A stretch of 64,000 nt of DNA, taken from Aquilaria yunnanensis. Taxonomy: Eukaryota; Streptophyta; Magnoliopsida; Malvales; Thymelaeaceae. Each line of letters starts with the position of its first letter. Within the stretch, counting starts at the first letter, position 1. Shown in pieces: positions 34,716-48,681 of this stretch. The notes beneath the pieces are model-generated. The model saw nothing but the letters and a program-made list of their open reading frames with translations, made no database searches and was not told where the DNA came from. The stretch covers positions 52,202,501-52,266,500 of the forward strand of contig CM077596.1 in assembly GCA_039654915.1 (NCBI GenBank). The letters are read 5' to 3'. Position numbers and translations under genes: made by a program.

Positions 34716-37700
34716 ATGGCTGTCTCTTCTTCGGGCAAGAAGGAAAAGAAGCAGAAAAAGGTGGGCAGGGACAAAACTCGGCCCACCAACTCGACCGGTT
34801 CACCTCACCGAAGAGCTGCCCGCAAGAAATCGCCCGGCGTTCGTTTCCTTCACAATCGCATCTACGACTCCCAGAATGGCAAAACTTGTCACCAGGTACT
34901 TCGTGAGCTTGGTTTGTCGTCTCTTGCCATGGCATTTTCTGGGTGTCTTGACTTAAGAGTTCTTGTTTTGGTAGTGTCGTCAAAAGACTCTGGATTTTGC
35001 AGCCAAATGCAAGGGGAAAACTGAAAACAAGCAATGCACCTTCTATTTTTGCCACAAATGCCTCTTGAACAGGTTCGTGTCTGCCTCTCTTTCTTCACCT
35101 TTTTGTGATTTTGCTATAGATGTTGGTCTGATTCAAGGTCGGATTAGATATGGGGAGAAGGCTGAGGACGTGGCAATGTTGGTTGATTGGTTGTGTCCGA
35201 AATGCCGAGGAATCTGCAACTGCAGTTTCTGCATGTAGGTGTTCTATTGTCTTCTTGTCCCAAATGCACCTTACTTTAGAATTTTCGGCCTTTGGACTGA
35301 AATTGAGAAGTTTACAGGAAGAAGAGAGGTCAGCTCCCTACTGGAGTTCTTTGCCATGCGGCCAAGGCAAAAGGGTTTGCTTCAGTTTCAGACATGTTAC
35401 ATCTCAATATTCAACTTGACAAGTCTAGTGATGCTGCTGCTCCTTTGAAAGAACAGAAGGATGCAGATGAGGTCTGCTTGATTTTTTGTTCTGTGCTTAA
35501 TGTCCTTGAGTTCTAGTGGTAGATTACCATGTCTTTTAAGAAGAAATGACTGTTGATTATATGTTTAAATCCTTCAACTTTTAGAATTCTTTCTTTCTTT
35601 ACTGTAAGTATCATGATGTATTCTCTGCTGTTGCATAATGTATTATACTGCTATATGGATGTCTATGAACCTCGGACATTGAAATATTTGAAGAAAATCT
35701 TGCAGGAGCCTGGACCAGTTTTGACCAGAAGATGCAGCAATAGGAAGAGCGTCAAGAGTCCTGCTGGTTCAATGCAGTTAGAAGAGAAAAAGAGCGGAAA
35801 TGGAAGGAAAGTGAAAAGATCTAGTATTGATGTCAATGGAGGCAATGCTTGCGTGGACAACAACAGTACAGGTTTCTCCACAAGAAAGACTGGCCATAGG
35901 AAACATCAGATCTCGAAGGAGGAATCTGAGGAAGGAGAAATGGTGCACAGAGAGGCTGAAGGAGACCAACTAATTAAGATTAACTCTGACAACAAGTTTC
36001 CGGGAAAACATTCTTCAGAGCCCATTGAGAGTAACTGCGTTGAACCTGAATTCGTGGACAAAAACCCAGCTGAGACATCTGGATACCACAAGAATAAAAA
36101 TATGGCTAAAATGAAGAGCAGAGTCTCCAATGTTAAAACCTTACTGCCCAAAGGAATCCTGTTAAATAATGTAGCTACCATTAACTTTCCTACGGAGGAT
36201 GCTGGCCATGCCTTGCAATTTCTAGAATTCTGCGAAGCTTTTGGAGAGGTATTTTAGAGTTACTTTTATGTTTTTATCTTGTTGTTAGTTTTGGAGGATT
36301 ATCACAGTTGACTGAAACTGGTTTCCTGTTTTTGTTTGCTCATAAGCCTATGATTTTGTTGGAAGTAAAAAATCTGTATCTTGAAACCTGACTTTGCTAC
36401 TTATTTCATTCCATGTATAGAATGTTTTCATCGAAAGTGTTTGTAGACATTCACATATGGCTATTCCTAGTTTTTGGAACAAATTTCTGAATGCTTCAAG
36501 ATCTAAGATCCTTTTGACAGAATCTGCATCTCATGGCAGCATCAGCTAGTGTGTTTGCTAATACATCCAAATATTTCAAATAAGTATGATTAGGATTTGG
36601 GTAGTTCAGCGTTCTTTCTTCTACCATGAACTTCCATCTCACAGCATCAGTTACTATAAACAACTCAAAATGAAATTTCTCTGTTAACAAAGTGAAGTCA
36701 GTCCCCTTAAACAATTGCTAAATTTTTTTCTTTAGCTTTTTTTTTTTTTATCTGTTTGTAAGAAAATATAGCAGTGATTATCAGTTATTTCTTTCATGCA
36801 AATTTTCTAATTGCCAGGGGGCAACTTTGTTTCTGGTTAGGTTCTCAATCTGAAGAAAGGACACTCAAAAATGTTGCTTAGAGAACTAGCAAATGGAGCA
36901 CAAAAGCGCCGCACACGCAACTCCACTGTTGTTCAGTTTCATATTCAATTGCTTTCCATGATACAAAATGAATTTGAGAATGAGTATGTATGCATCAATT
37001 CATTGTATAGAATTCTATTCTTGCCAATTGCTGTTGGCTCACTTGAACAAACTTTCTGGTCCAGATATTCTTCCCTAAGTCAGAATATGGACGGAAGTTC
37101 TTGGTTCAAAGTTGTAAGAGAATACATTGCTGAAACTAAGTACCCTTTGAAGCAACTGTTGTTCGATTCTTCACATACACACGATGGCGGATATGATCAG
37201 TTAAACTCCTCTCAGAAACTGAGAATTTTAAACTTTCTTTGCGATGAAGCTCTTGGAACATTGTAAGTGTACATTGATATCAGCCTTCTCTTCTGGATGC
37301 CATTAATATGTCTGATATCTTTTGTTCATATATTTCACCTTGTGATATGATAACCTTTTATATTCAGAGATTTTAGGAAGTTGATTGAAGAACAAAACTT
37401 GACATTTGTTGAAAGAAGAAAGAAGGCAAGGCATGATCAAAAGGAAAAGGTAATAATATAAATCTGGCATCCATCAGCCAAAGTTCAAACATTGTTTCAT
37501 TGTAATAGATGGTCTAAAAAGCATGTCTGCATAGGAGAGAAACCTGGGGAAAGAAATGAAGAAGAAGCTTCAGGATGAGACTGCCAAAGCTATTCTCATG
37601 AAAAATGGTGCTCCATTGTCAATTGCTGAGCATGATGCTCTAGTTTCTAGAATAAAGTTGGAAGTAGCTCAAACTCTTGATGTAGCTTCTACTCTTGCAA

Positions 37701-40700
37701 ACACACTCGGATCATCCGATTCAGCGGTAGAAGGTATGCCTTGATGATGAATGTTGAAGATTCTTGGGATAATTGTGCCTTGTAGCATACTTAATCAAGA
37801 TCTATATTTTCAAGCATTGAACACAATTAGATTTGCATCACCTCTCTTTCTGGGAGTTAAATTGCGTTGTTCATTTTTGTTGTGTGTAACCAAATGTCAA
37901 TTGATTTTGTTTCCCTTAATTTTTTTGTAGCCAACCTTAAGTCCAGTGGATAATCATTTTGTGAATTTCAAGTCTTGATTCTTAAGTGGTATTGAACATG
38001 ATACCATATTTGTGTTGATCCTGGGAGAATTTGTGCTAATCATTCAAGTAATTTTAAATCTTCCTGGAGTTGATCAGACCTTATTATTTTCTCTTTTCTT
38101 TCTTAATGCTAGTTTGGACTCTATGTTTAGAGTCACTTGAAGTTTAATTCGCTGGTAATTTGCTTGACAACTTAATTCTCAATGCAGAAAGGCGGTTGGA
38201 TGCAGTGAGATCTGAGCCAATATCTTCAGAAGGCAGCAGTTACAAGTTTTGGAGCTTGAGAGGCTACACCGGTGACATTGACATTCTGCTTCAAGGTCTA
38301 GTCTTGTGGGTTATGAGTTCCGGTAGTTTCTGTATAAAATTGAACAATTAACTTCATTGCTTTCTAAATATGCAGCGATTGAGAACCCTGACTCTTCTAC
38401 ATGTAAGGAGAGATGGTATACATTTGGGACTGAGCATAGAGCCATCATTGAGGACTATGTTTCATCTTCCAGGTACCTAAGATGAGGAGGATCATTTGCT
38501 TTTTTCTTGCTAAAATGAACTCCCCCCCCCCCCCCTCTTTTGTTTTGATCAGAAATGTGAAATAACTACTTTGCAGTTTGTACTCAACAAGATGTACAAT
38601 TGATGCTCAGGTGTAGTTTGTTTGCAAAGTAGATGTTTGAATAATGCAAAACAGGGTGATCAATTGCTCCAAATTGAAGCAATTTAAATCTAGAAAACTT
38701 GGTCAACAATTCCTTTCTAGAAAGCTCCCTGTTAGGAGCCAAATACCCTAACAGGTGATAGTGAACCTAGGTTCTAGGACATTTACAGAACCATGTCCTG
38801 TTGCTGTTGAACTTAACTCTATTCAGTTTGGCTTATAGTCAGTTTCAGTAGAAGTTATACTATCATGTGAGCACAGTAGTTGAAAATGGCCAGAAAACAT
38901 TTCCCAAGTTCTAAGTTAGCAAAATACTTTAGGACAAGATCCTTTGCGTGCATAAATATTATGGCATAAAATAAGCACTTGAAACCTTAACCAGTGAAAC
39001 CATTACGCAAATAGGAGACAGAAAACAAACCTGAATTGTGTAATTTCTCAAACCATTCAGAACCTGTGTTCACATCCACTTGCAGATTCTATAGATTTCT
39101 GGGCGACTGTGATAAATCCTAACACAGGTCATAATATGGTTAGGCATCTTGCTGGTCAGAAGCCAATTTACAAGCTTAAATAACTGTGGGAGTTGAGTGG
39201 CATTTACATTGCTCCAGTAGAGCTATATCTATATATATATATATCTCTCTCTATATATACATATACACATATACACATACATACATACATACATATGTGT
39301 GTGTGTGTGTGTGTGATAAAAAGTGTGAAGGTGCTAAAATGTTAGAGTAGTGTGTTATGCCAAGTGATCTTTTCAATTTGTATGTATTGGGACTCATAAA
39401 GCGGAAAAGGAAAACCAAAATAAAAAGAACGAATTTGTACAATTGATGCACTTAGTTGATCTTCTTATGGAAATGACTCAAAATTGCCAGTAGATTTCAA
39501 CCTTTGCAATGAACATGCACCTTAAGTAGGGTACTGTCAAATAGGCCCTCAAGCACAAAATTTGATGAAATTCTTTACTATGAATATTTTTTTCGAATTT
39601 AAAAATGTAACTTAATATTTTGAAAACCTTTATAGTCAAATATTTTATCCGATCACTTAAACATTGTAAATTCGTGCTAAAATTATCTGATCACTTATTC
39701 AGATGTTGATTGAAGATTTTGCTCTTAACTTATATGTTTATGTTATTTTGCTATTTAATGATGCCCAAATTTGCCGTTATCTATTTGTTAGATTTTAAAA
39801 TACTAGAAATATGAAAAATAATAAAACAAAACAAAACGAAAACGCATTGTGAGCTCATAGGCTTTGTATTTCGAAAATAAGATTAATATTCTAAAACGGA
39901 AAAGGGAAAAGGGAAAACAGAAGTAAAAATTAGATGATTGTTTTCTATGTCTGTTATTAAATATTTGAAAAATACCACTAAATTTAGACTTCTGCAACTA
40001 TCAGACATGCCCATAAACACAAGATTTCGTCAATTTATTTACTTTTTAAACTCGAATGAAATATTTTTTCCAATATTTTTATGGATTTTTTTAATCAAAA
40101 TTTAAATGTGCAACTTTATATCTATGTATCTATTTTTATATTTATACATAAGAAAAAGTTTGAACGCGCATAAAGTGACTTAGTAACCTTTTACTCTTCA
40201 ATTATAAATTCGGGTGTGTGTCTATATATATAGTTCTTCTCAGCTTCAAAACCTTAAAGCTTCCAGTACAACCCTCTAAAGCAACAGACGTTAATCTTCT
40301 CTGTGGAAGGGTTAAACAGTCTAAGAAAATCCATAACAAGTTATTACTTAAATGGAGTACAAGTTTAGTAAACTCACGAGTAAACTGACAACTAGGCTCT
40401 GTTCCTAAGACTGCAGAAACCGGTAAGGTTGAGATTACTCATAATCACTACAATGGATTAATAGATTACAAGCCGAGAAAAGAAGTCTTACAGAATTCAG
40501 TGACCTCAAATCCTAAGTGCAACTAACTGCATAAATTCATCAGCTCTGCACTAGCTTGTCCTTTGCAAATGCACTGGAGGTTTAATTAGCAATTTACAGT
40601 TCTTTTCTCAATTACAATCATTGAGCATTAATCAGTCCATTAGCAGATGGGTTCTAGGTGAACCCTGTAGCAAGAATCATTTCAGAACTTCTGATCCCAA

Positions 40701-41924
40701 GCCACCGAGTTTATTTCTATCGTGCAACACGATCGGAGACCATTGAAGCTCACTTCTGACCTTTGCAAGGCAAGCATGGAGCATTGAAACCCAGAAATAT
40801 ACCTAATTTCCTTAGCTGTAACTTGATTTCCAGAATTTGATCCCTCTTGAGCTGAACAGTCCAAAACAGCACAAATCCATGCATTGACTTAATCCCCAAG
40901 TTCGATCAGAGATGATTGAGCCTCTTCTACGTGATTAGGTTTTCTCAATTTCTCCAAGACTAAACTAGTTTTCCTTCCTGGGCAAGAAATCAGAAGAACA
41001 AAGGAGAGAGAGACTGGAGTATCAATTTGAGAGGCTGACAAGCACTAAATTGACAGGGAGGGGCACTTGGATTTCGTAATTAGCTTAGTGGGATGCAAAT
41101 TCTGATGTGATCACAAATAAATTGGATTTAAAGCAATCATGTCCTTTACTCTTTCCATAAACCAACTTACTTCCTCCCTAGTCAAATGGTCTAGTCTTTC
41201 ATCCCCTGAATCTTTGGCAATTTGCACTATTAATTCTGTAGAGATGCAATTGGGTCCTTAATATGGTTCCAACATGATTTATCTTCCTCCCTTAATCTAT
41301 TACATTATCAGTGTAACCCCACATTTGACACTATGCAGTGATAAAACTAAATTTATCAGTAGTTTGTACTCCAATGTGTCTATCACTTTGTTTTTTGATA
41401 TTAAATATACAGAAATGACGCTGTTTAATCTCCTTCATGGAAACTTATTCCGAGTTAACTTGATCTTATTAACAGTGTACTCTACACACATAGAACGATA
41501 ATACTATTTCCTAACATCAGCAAGGAAATAAAATGACCTCAGTAGGAGTGCAAGCAGTGCCAAATGTACTGTGGGGCTGTTGACACTTAGCCAATTGAAA
41601 GTTGTGGCTTCCTGCAGATTGTTGACGGGCTCCTTTGGAGCTGACCTTTTGGACTGGTTGCACTTCAACTGATATAGGAACTCCTCAGCCTGTTCTATGG
41701 AGTACCATATCTCTTTCTGTACTGGTTCAAGTGAATATGCTGTGTTTGGTTTGTTCTTTTAGGTTTGATCTTGAAATGAAGGTGCAGCTGGTATGAAGAT
41801 TCGGTTTATTTTCATCAAACTTTTACTAGCCTTGCATTGCATGCTTTCGGTCAACGTTAACTCTATCAATATTATCATTTGTGTTTGGATCTGGTTGCAG
41901 GCAAGCACAAAAATGAAGCTATAA
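34716..41924 (+). CDS. CDCA7-type zinc finger (zf-4CXXC_R1) plus DDT-like protein, 13 exons, 646 aa
   Basis: Exons: 34716-34895, 34975-35072, 35148-35234, 35318-35471, 35706-36248, 36841-36983, 37065-37262, 37368-37449, 37535-37733, 38188-38295, 38376-38472, 41763-41790, 41901-41924. They sum to 1941 nt in one frame. The N-terminus is Lys-rich. The zinc finger (about 45-145) has eleven cysteines at 58, 61, 72, 81, 86, 89, 109, 112, 116, 118 and 121, with CHQCRQKT and [10 protein letters not shown] motifs. Residues 174-318 are charged and low-complexity. A DDT-like domain starts at about 319 (LPKGILLNN) and runs to about 470, followed by a charged helix and a WYTFGTEH block. The family is nuclear; CDCA7 works with the HELLS/DDM1 remodeller in DNA-methylation maintenance, and plant members include AT4G37110-type 'MAO-A repressor R1' proteins. 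The first Met in frame that leaves the zinc finger intact was chosen. Sure of the family, less so of the precise role. Confidence 0.92.
36984..37064 (+). other. 81-nt intron 6 that is in frame and free of stops
   Basis: GTATGTATGC...TGGTCCAG has a good donor and acceptor. Its length is a multiple of three and it has no stop codon, so retention would add 27 residues inside the DDT-like region. I call it an intron because the insert is hydrophobic and unlike the flanking domain, but retention cannot be excluded from sequence. Confidence 0.65.
38473..41762 (+). other. Large intron 11 (3.3 kb) with microsatellites
   Basis: This intron is far longer than the gene's others and separates the last two tiny coding exons from the body. 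It holds a C-run at 38522-38536, a TA/TC/ACAT/GT compound microsatellite at 39227-39315, and AT-rich stretches at 39500-40200. The size suggests old insertions, but no element ends were identified. Confidence 0.7.
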
Positions 41925-42764
41925 GCCAGCAGCAGCATCTGTGTTTGCAGAAGTACGTAATAGCATCATAACTATATGCTGACCAGAATGCAAGTACCCG
42001 CGGTGTTGTAGTGTAGGTGCCGGATGGAACGGTTTTGTTAGTCTTTGAACTATGCTGACCAAATCAAGGTGCCCATGGCCATGCTGTTTGCTAACTGAAG
42101 ACTGGATTGGCCATGGATCTGTAATTGTGTTGTAGAGACTAGAAAATGGGAATGGATATGGTCAAAACACCTCTTTTCATCCTTCAGTATAAAGATGCTC
42201 TGCATATTTCTCATCATTTTCTGATTCCAGACAGCTATACCACTCATTTGGTAAGGGGGCAGTGATTTCTTCAATCATGAGTTGAACAAAAAAAAAACAC
42301 TGATACTTACACTTTGTTTATTAAGGTTGTTTTAATCCTTTGTTGGTGCGCATTATATTTGCACATAGCAATTATTCATTTACCTATTAGGGGTTCCAAC
42401 AAGAGTATTGTTAAAACTTTTTTTTTTTATATCAAAATACATAACATCTGTTGTCAAATCAATTTAATAATTTTCAACACCCGCTCTCTGTAAATAACTA
42501 TTGAATGAACCTAAAGAAAACTAATTTTCTGTATCTTGGCATATAGTATTCCTAAAAGATTGCCAACAGTTGATAAGATCCTTTCCTATTTATCATTTGG
42601 ATAAAGGGAGGCAATCCTACCAGGTGAGGTGATTGCCATGTAAAAGAAATGTAAATTAAGGGCTGAAGAGCAAGTGGTTTATAGCTTCAATTTGTTCTTT
42701 TTTATTTCCTTTCTTCTAGCCTATATTTCAAGGTAGGCTTGTCACACCAACTTTTTTCTTCAAC
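41925..42764 (+). other. 3' UTR of the zinc-finger/DDT gene and following spacer
   Basis: Sequence after the TAA to about 42300 is less AT-rich and is likely 3' UTR. The rest is AT-rich spacer without a gene. Confidence 0.45.

Positions 42765-42809
<45 letters not shown>
42765..42809. repeat. (ATA)n microsatellite
   Basis: About fifteen ATA units without interruption. Confidence 0.95.
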
Positions 42810-45800
42810 GGAGAGAGGAGAAAAGGAAAAAATCATCTATCCTCTCTTTTGGTGACGGACACATATTACAACAAATGTTGCATGCTAAATGATGCAATTT
42901 GTCATTGGAGAATGGTGGTTAACCAACTCACATGTACCCGTGAATAGGGTACACTTGCCACGGCAAACCTGCAAAAGTATAGCAGGGAGAGCAAAGAAGG
43001 GGATCTTGAGATGTTTTCTGGGGGAGTCTTTGACACTTAAGTCAATTTCGATGGATCAGCATATGAGTGGTAGGGATAGATTGACCATACCTCTATGGGT
43101 GAAGGAGTCCTGGTTATATTGTGGCTTTAGGGGAGATCATGAGCATTGGTTAGCTTACCACGTGTTTCATATCATGCTCCTTGTGCTAGCACAGTGGGTG
43201 AGGATGAGATATGTGCTGGCCTTTCTCCAACTACTAATATGAAACTACGACGAGCTTTTTGGTACCTCAGATGGTTCTGAGGTGTTAGACTTCGAGGAGT
43301 CATGATGAAGCATCCTTGGTGGATTTTGATGGAGGAGCTCGTTGTGAGGACCAAAGGCTAGCCATCTGCTAATGCCCCATTGTGGTGCCTAAGAGCTAGT
43401 CACCTCGAAGAGCACCTAAGGTGACTACCTGGCGCTAAGGGCTTTAGTCACATATGTACCATAAGTGATGGGTTTTCATTTCAATAACTACTTTCTTAGT
43501 CACTTTGGGAAAATATGTACTAATTTTATGTTTGATAACAATACCCTTCTTGTTACCCATTCCAGGGCAGTCCAGTTATGGTATAAAAATTGTGCATTTA
43601 AAACTCCTAGGGTTGGTATGTTCTGTAGGCCATCAGAACAATACTCTTAGTGTGCATACCCAAGTGCCCCTCTTGGGCACTATGTAAATGCATGCATATT
43701 GGTCTAACCATTACACATATATTCACATCTTATGCACACCATGGCAGCAAGGAAGGAAAACACTAGCACAAGTCTTAATTTTGGCTACCGTACATTAGGC
43801 AATCTTATTAAGTTTAAGTAACTAGCCACTGAACTTGAAATTTCCTCCAAAAAATTGTATTAATTTAGCCATGTACCCCCTTGTTTTCTTTGCTTCATTA
43901 TTAAGTAGAGGCTTAAACCAAACCAGGGAATTTGGTTTTATATCAATAGCCCACCTATCGCCTAAGTTATAGATTTTTGAAGTTAGTTACAAAATTCTAA
44001 CCAAATGTGCAGTAACTCAGCCAAATTTTCAATGTCATAACTTTGGGTACAGGGCTCTAAATGCAAAAATTCTAAAGCCCAGTTAAACCTTTAAATGTGC
44101 TCTAGGAGTGGTCAAAATTTCATATCAAGATTCATTCTACACAGGGAGATATAGAACTTTGTGTGCAGGGTCAAAATTCTGTTCACTTTTGGACCATTAT
44201 GCCTATACAAAATTTCATAAGTGTGCAAACACTTCATTCACAAGGGGTAAGTCTTCCAAGGCTATCCCATACATGTCCAATACACATAGGAATTATATGC
44301 TCTTGCATCTAGAAACTTTATGTGGTAAAAAAAAAATTTACAAACAAGCATCTTATCATTCACACTTACACAGCTTGTGCACCACATTTAGATACATAGC
44401 AAAACAGTCCTTAAATGTGCACATACTTGTTTCAACTTTACATGTCTTATATGTACATGTATCCATGTACTATATAATGGCCTTAACTTAGCTAAAAAAC
44501 GCACCCAAATTACAGGAGAGGTTTAGACACAATGCACTCTAGAAATAGGATGTTAGACAGCTGCTACATAACACAGTAAGTACCATAACTAAAAATACCA
44601 AATGTACCCCTAAAATCACCAAAATTTCCAGATCACAATTAGATACATGGAAGTTCAAATACCTGAAAGTTTAGAGCAAAACTCAAACCACAATGATCAG
44701 TTTGAATGTGATCTTTTTGCTAGGCTTGAAATGGGCAGATTTGAGGGGGAGTAAGTTTCATTGTGAAACTTAGTAAGAACACTTATACTTTTAAGGTAGT
44801 GTAACCCTTGGTATCACCTGCATCCAAAGACACTAAAATACAAGAAACACAATGGATATATCCAACATATAGCAATCAAATGTAGCAGCCAAACAGAAAC
44901 AACAAACACATGTATGCAGCAGCAACAATTAACATTGGTTAGTTCATAAAACATGCAATAAACATAAGAAAATCACTATGGCAGCCCTCCTTAAGTATAA
45001 GCTTGGTTTTAAGAGAGTTTTAACACTAGTTAGTACTAACTTTAGACTCTAGAAATAATTATTTTTGCTGCCATCATTGTGCACTTCGCATTAGGTCACA
45101 AAACCTTCACTAAGTGCATTCCTCTCACTAAGCTTGGTTCATCAAGCTTATGGCTCTCTTCCAAGCCTAGCCCTAGCTCCATGGATGGTTGAAAATATAT
45201 TAAAAATTCCATGAGAGCAAGAGAACTCCTTACCTTGATGGGTATGCTGAATTTTAAGCTTGATTCTTGGTACACCCCAAGCAATAGTACTAATATGCTT
45301 CCAATTGCTCTTTCTTGATTTCAATTGCAACTAATTGCAAGCTTGGAGGTATGGTGGCTATGGAGGAAGTGTGGAGGTGGGTGGTGGTTGGTGGATTTGC
45401 ATATGAGAGAAGAAAAGAAGGAAATGACTACTTAAATGGGCTTTAGTGCACTAAACACCCTTAACCATGCTTTATGTCATTTTTCTTGCTACAAAACCAT
45501 GGTTTCTTAGTCTTAAAGTCATGGCCCACATTTTTGACATCTTTATCATGCCATAGCTTCCCCTCCTTATGTGGGATAACCCCACAATTTCACTATTTGA
45601 CTTAAGTCAAAAGCTTGGACATCCAAAGACTTACATTAGGACACTTAGGTCCTTAATGCCTTTTGTGTTTTCTTTATCCAAACTTGTTTTCCATAAGCAA
45701 TTTGGTTCTCCAATAGCACTTTCATACCATTTATATCCTTCCCATAACTCTCCAAAGCTCTTTCTTAAGAGTTTTGCAAGTACCCGAATTTCCAAAACCT

Positions 45801-47146
45801 TACAAAAGTCCAAAGGTTGCTTGATAAGCAAGCAATCCTTAAGGCTTTTCTTGGGGGCCAAGTTACCAACTTAGAACAATTTTAGGGAGATGTTGATCAT
45901 ACCCCTTATCTTTCACATTTCAATCACTATGATGAGAATTACTCAATATAATGGTTTTTGACAATTATGCCACACTTTGTAATTCTCTTATTTTTATGAG
46001 GTGATAACACTTTTTTTCCAAAGTTCATCTCCTTAGTTAACATAAACTAATATTTCAACTTCAGATCCCTCCTAACAGAAGCTGTCTCACTTGCTTACAA
46101 GATAGGCAGTTTCCAGAACTAATATATCATGTGGACCAGTTCCAAAATTGCTGCTACAAAGAGGTTCAAGACGTTGAAAAATTCAATTACCACTAGTTAT
46201 TGATATGGCAAACGGTCTGAAAAGACTAGCTCTCTCCAGTCCACATAATCGACAAGAGAGAAACCCCATCAACCAACTTAAAGCCTTTCAAGACCATCTA
46301 TAATATGACCTTAAGCATGCTGAAAAACAGAACTCACATAGAAGAGGCTTATAGGAAGGGACAAAGAGGAGAGGAAAAACTTTGTTGACTAATACTAATT
46401 TTTTCTCATTCATTCCTTTTATTTTGCTTTAAATTTATTCACCTAACCAAACCATGGTCGAACGTGTTAGCAAGTCAAATATTCCGACTCTTCCATATCT
46501 CATATTTGATTTATGTATAGCAGCTTTCTTCCACATTTGACTTATGTATATTAGCTTTCCAATTGTAATTACTGACTTCTAGCAACTAGGGATACAATTT
46601 GTTTTAGCAACTAGGGATGCTAATGTTTTGGTAACTAAGTCCCTCACATGAGTTTGGACTATGGACGATAGGAGACATTGCGATCAATGGGACGCACTGG
46701 CCGGTCAACCCGGGTAGATCAAGTTAGTCATTGAACTTTGATAGATGGGGACACGTCGTCCCTTTTACCCGGTAACTGAACCCACATTTAGATTTATGAA
46801 AAATGGGCTTAACTCGACGGCTCTGTACGGCCCATTAAATAAATTATCTAACTAATGAAATGTTTTTAAAAAATATGTAAATGTCAAATACATAATAAAT
46901 TCTAATATCTAAGTCAATTTAAAAAATGAAAAAAATGGCAGCACACAAGTCACAGTTGACTTAAAATCAACTTCCGTATAAAAAATAATCACTAAAAAAA
47001 AATTATAGTTGTATTGAAATTTTTTTAAAACATTAACAACAAAAAAAATGCTACACAAATCACCCGTGACTTTCCACTCGGCCCAAGAGTCATGCGAATC
47101 CCGACCTATGTTCCTAATGGGGCGGGTTATATCCGTTCTTTAAAAT
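42810..47146. other. Long unassigned region, probably decayed repeats
   Basis: No gene with a recognisable domain is seen. The frame at 42889-43242 (117 codons) has no motif. An imperfect hairpin, GTCACCT...AGGTGAC, lies at about 43399-43422. The frames at 44108, 45569 and 45631 are short and unsupported. The block 45350-45900 has an irregular base composition suggestive of an old retroelement end, but LTR pairs were not found. Confidence 0.35.
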
Positions 47147-47867
47147 AAGGTTGTTAATATCGGGGTTCTATTCAAAATTATTTTTCATCATATAGAATAG
47201 AGATCATAAAATAGGATTGTAGATCTTAAGATTATATGAAAATATCAAAATTTCTTATAATAAATAATATTTTTGGTGCAAAAATGACTTGTAATAAATA
47301 ATAAAATTCATATAAAAGACCAATTGTATTATAAACTTAATAAATTTCAAGTGTTATAACAATGATACAATATAATTAGTATTATAGTACAAATAAAGCT
47401 CAAGCCTTAATAGAGCATACATCAACATAACTAACATAGTAACCAATATAAGTCTAAAAGAAATTTGAAAAATATAACTAACACAATAATGACAAACTTT
47501 ATAGAGATGCTTTTGAAGTTTTGAGTTTTGTCTTTTAAATGAAAGAGAGTTGAACTATTTTTGTTTTTGGGTTTACTTCATAATTCAAATCATATAACTA
47601 TTAAATTGGGTGGCCCAACTTGGGCAACAATGACTTAATCACTTAAACATTCTAATTTAGGTTAAGATACAAGTGTAACAAACAAAAATCAATACAAAGT
47701 AAGATCAATTCAATATGATTGAAAGATCCTACTGATCTTAGGATCTTAATCGATATTCTACCTAATCCTACCATATCATCAATCATATTATTTTTTGACA
47801 ATATTTCATGATGTTAGATCATAGAATCACGTGATTCTAAGATCTAGATAGGGATCTTAACAACCTT
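47147..47867. mobile_element. Decayed TIR element with AAGGTTGTTAA ends
   Basis: The left end is AAGGTTGTTAATATCGGGGT. The right end read in reverse is AAGGTTGTTAAGATCCCTAT. Weak inverted pairing continues over about 80 bp. The core is AT-rich, without a gene. No target duplication is certain. Confidence 0.55.
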
Positions 47868-48671
47868 GCATCCAAAGCACGGCTTAACAAGTTTCACACT
47901 TTTGCCCACATGATGTCACGTGACATTTACTCTGTGCAATGAATAACCTGAATGCTCAAATTTGAAATACTCGCATAACTTTAGTGACTTGAATCATATT
48001 TAAGACAAAACCCCATCTTCCCCAGTTGTCGAGTCCATGACCACGTTTTAATTACAGGCGCCTTGGGCCTCCAATATTAAACACGATGAATCTTCAATTT
48101 GGTAGATATGTATTTTCAATTCCCACAAATTCCTCCACCAAAATGATCAGCACCACAACAGAAGTGGCGCCTCAGCCAGTAGCCACGATGACGCTGTGGC
48201 CATTCTTCGTCTTCCATGGCGGCTCCATGTTCTATCTCTCATCCAGTAACATCCACCACCTCTGCTCCTGCCACTCCAAACGCCTAACCTCCTCCTCCTC
48301 TGCTCCTGGAGTTGAATTGATTTGGTGGGACGTTGTCGGAGTCCTTATAGTGTTTCGAATGAAGCCGAGAGGACGCTAGGGAATTCAGTGCTAGATGGAC
48401 TCGGGATTTCTGGAGGGGTATGTTGATGTGGGCAGCCATATTGCCAGTCAATCGAACAGCTCCCAGGGTAGCAGCCAACTTCACCTGAAGACTTGATGAA
48501 CAATGGGGAAGAATCGAATACGATTTTCCTGAAATCGCGGAGCGGTATTACTCTTTGTCCAGAACTAGGATCCTTTTAATTGTTGGTGAGTTATTAGCAA
48601 AACCCACGTGGCTTTGGTTTAATAAGATTCTAAGTTTGAATTAAAAAGATAAAATAAATTTAGTGTCATGA
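47868..48671. other. Spacer with a GC-richer, unassigned block
   Basis: Positions 48080-48500 are GC-richer and open in more than one frame: 97 codons on + from 48086 and 66 codons on - from 48484. Neither frame has a motif I know, and both are cut by stops. It may be a gene fragment carried in by an element. Confidence 0.35.
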
Positions 48672-48681
48672 ATCTTGATTC

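Noticed and set aside
42889..43242. 117-codon frame
   Set aside because: No domain, no splice support, and it lies in repeat-like sequence.
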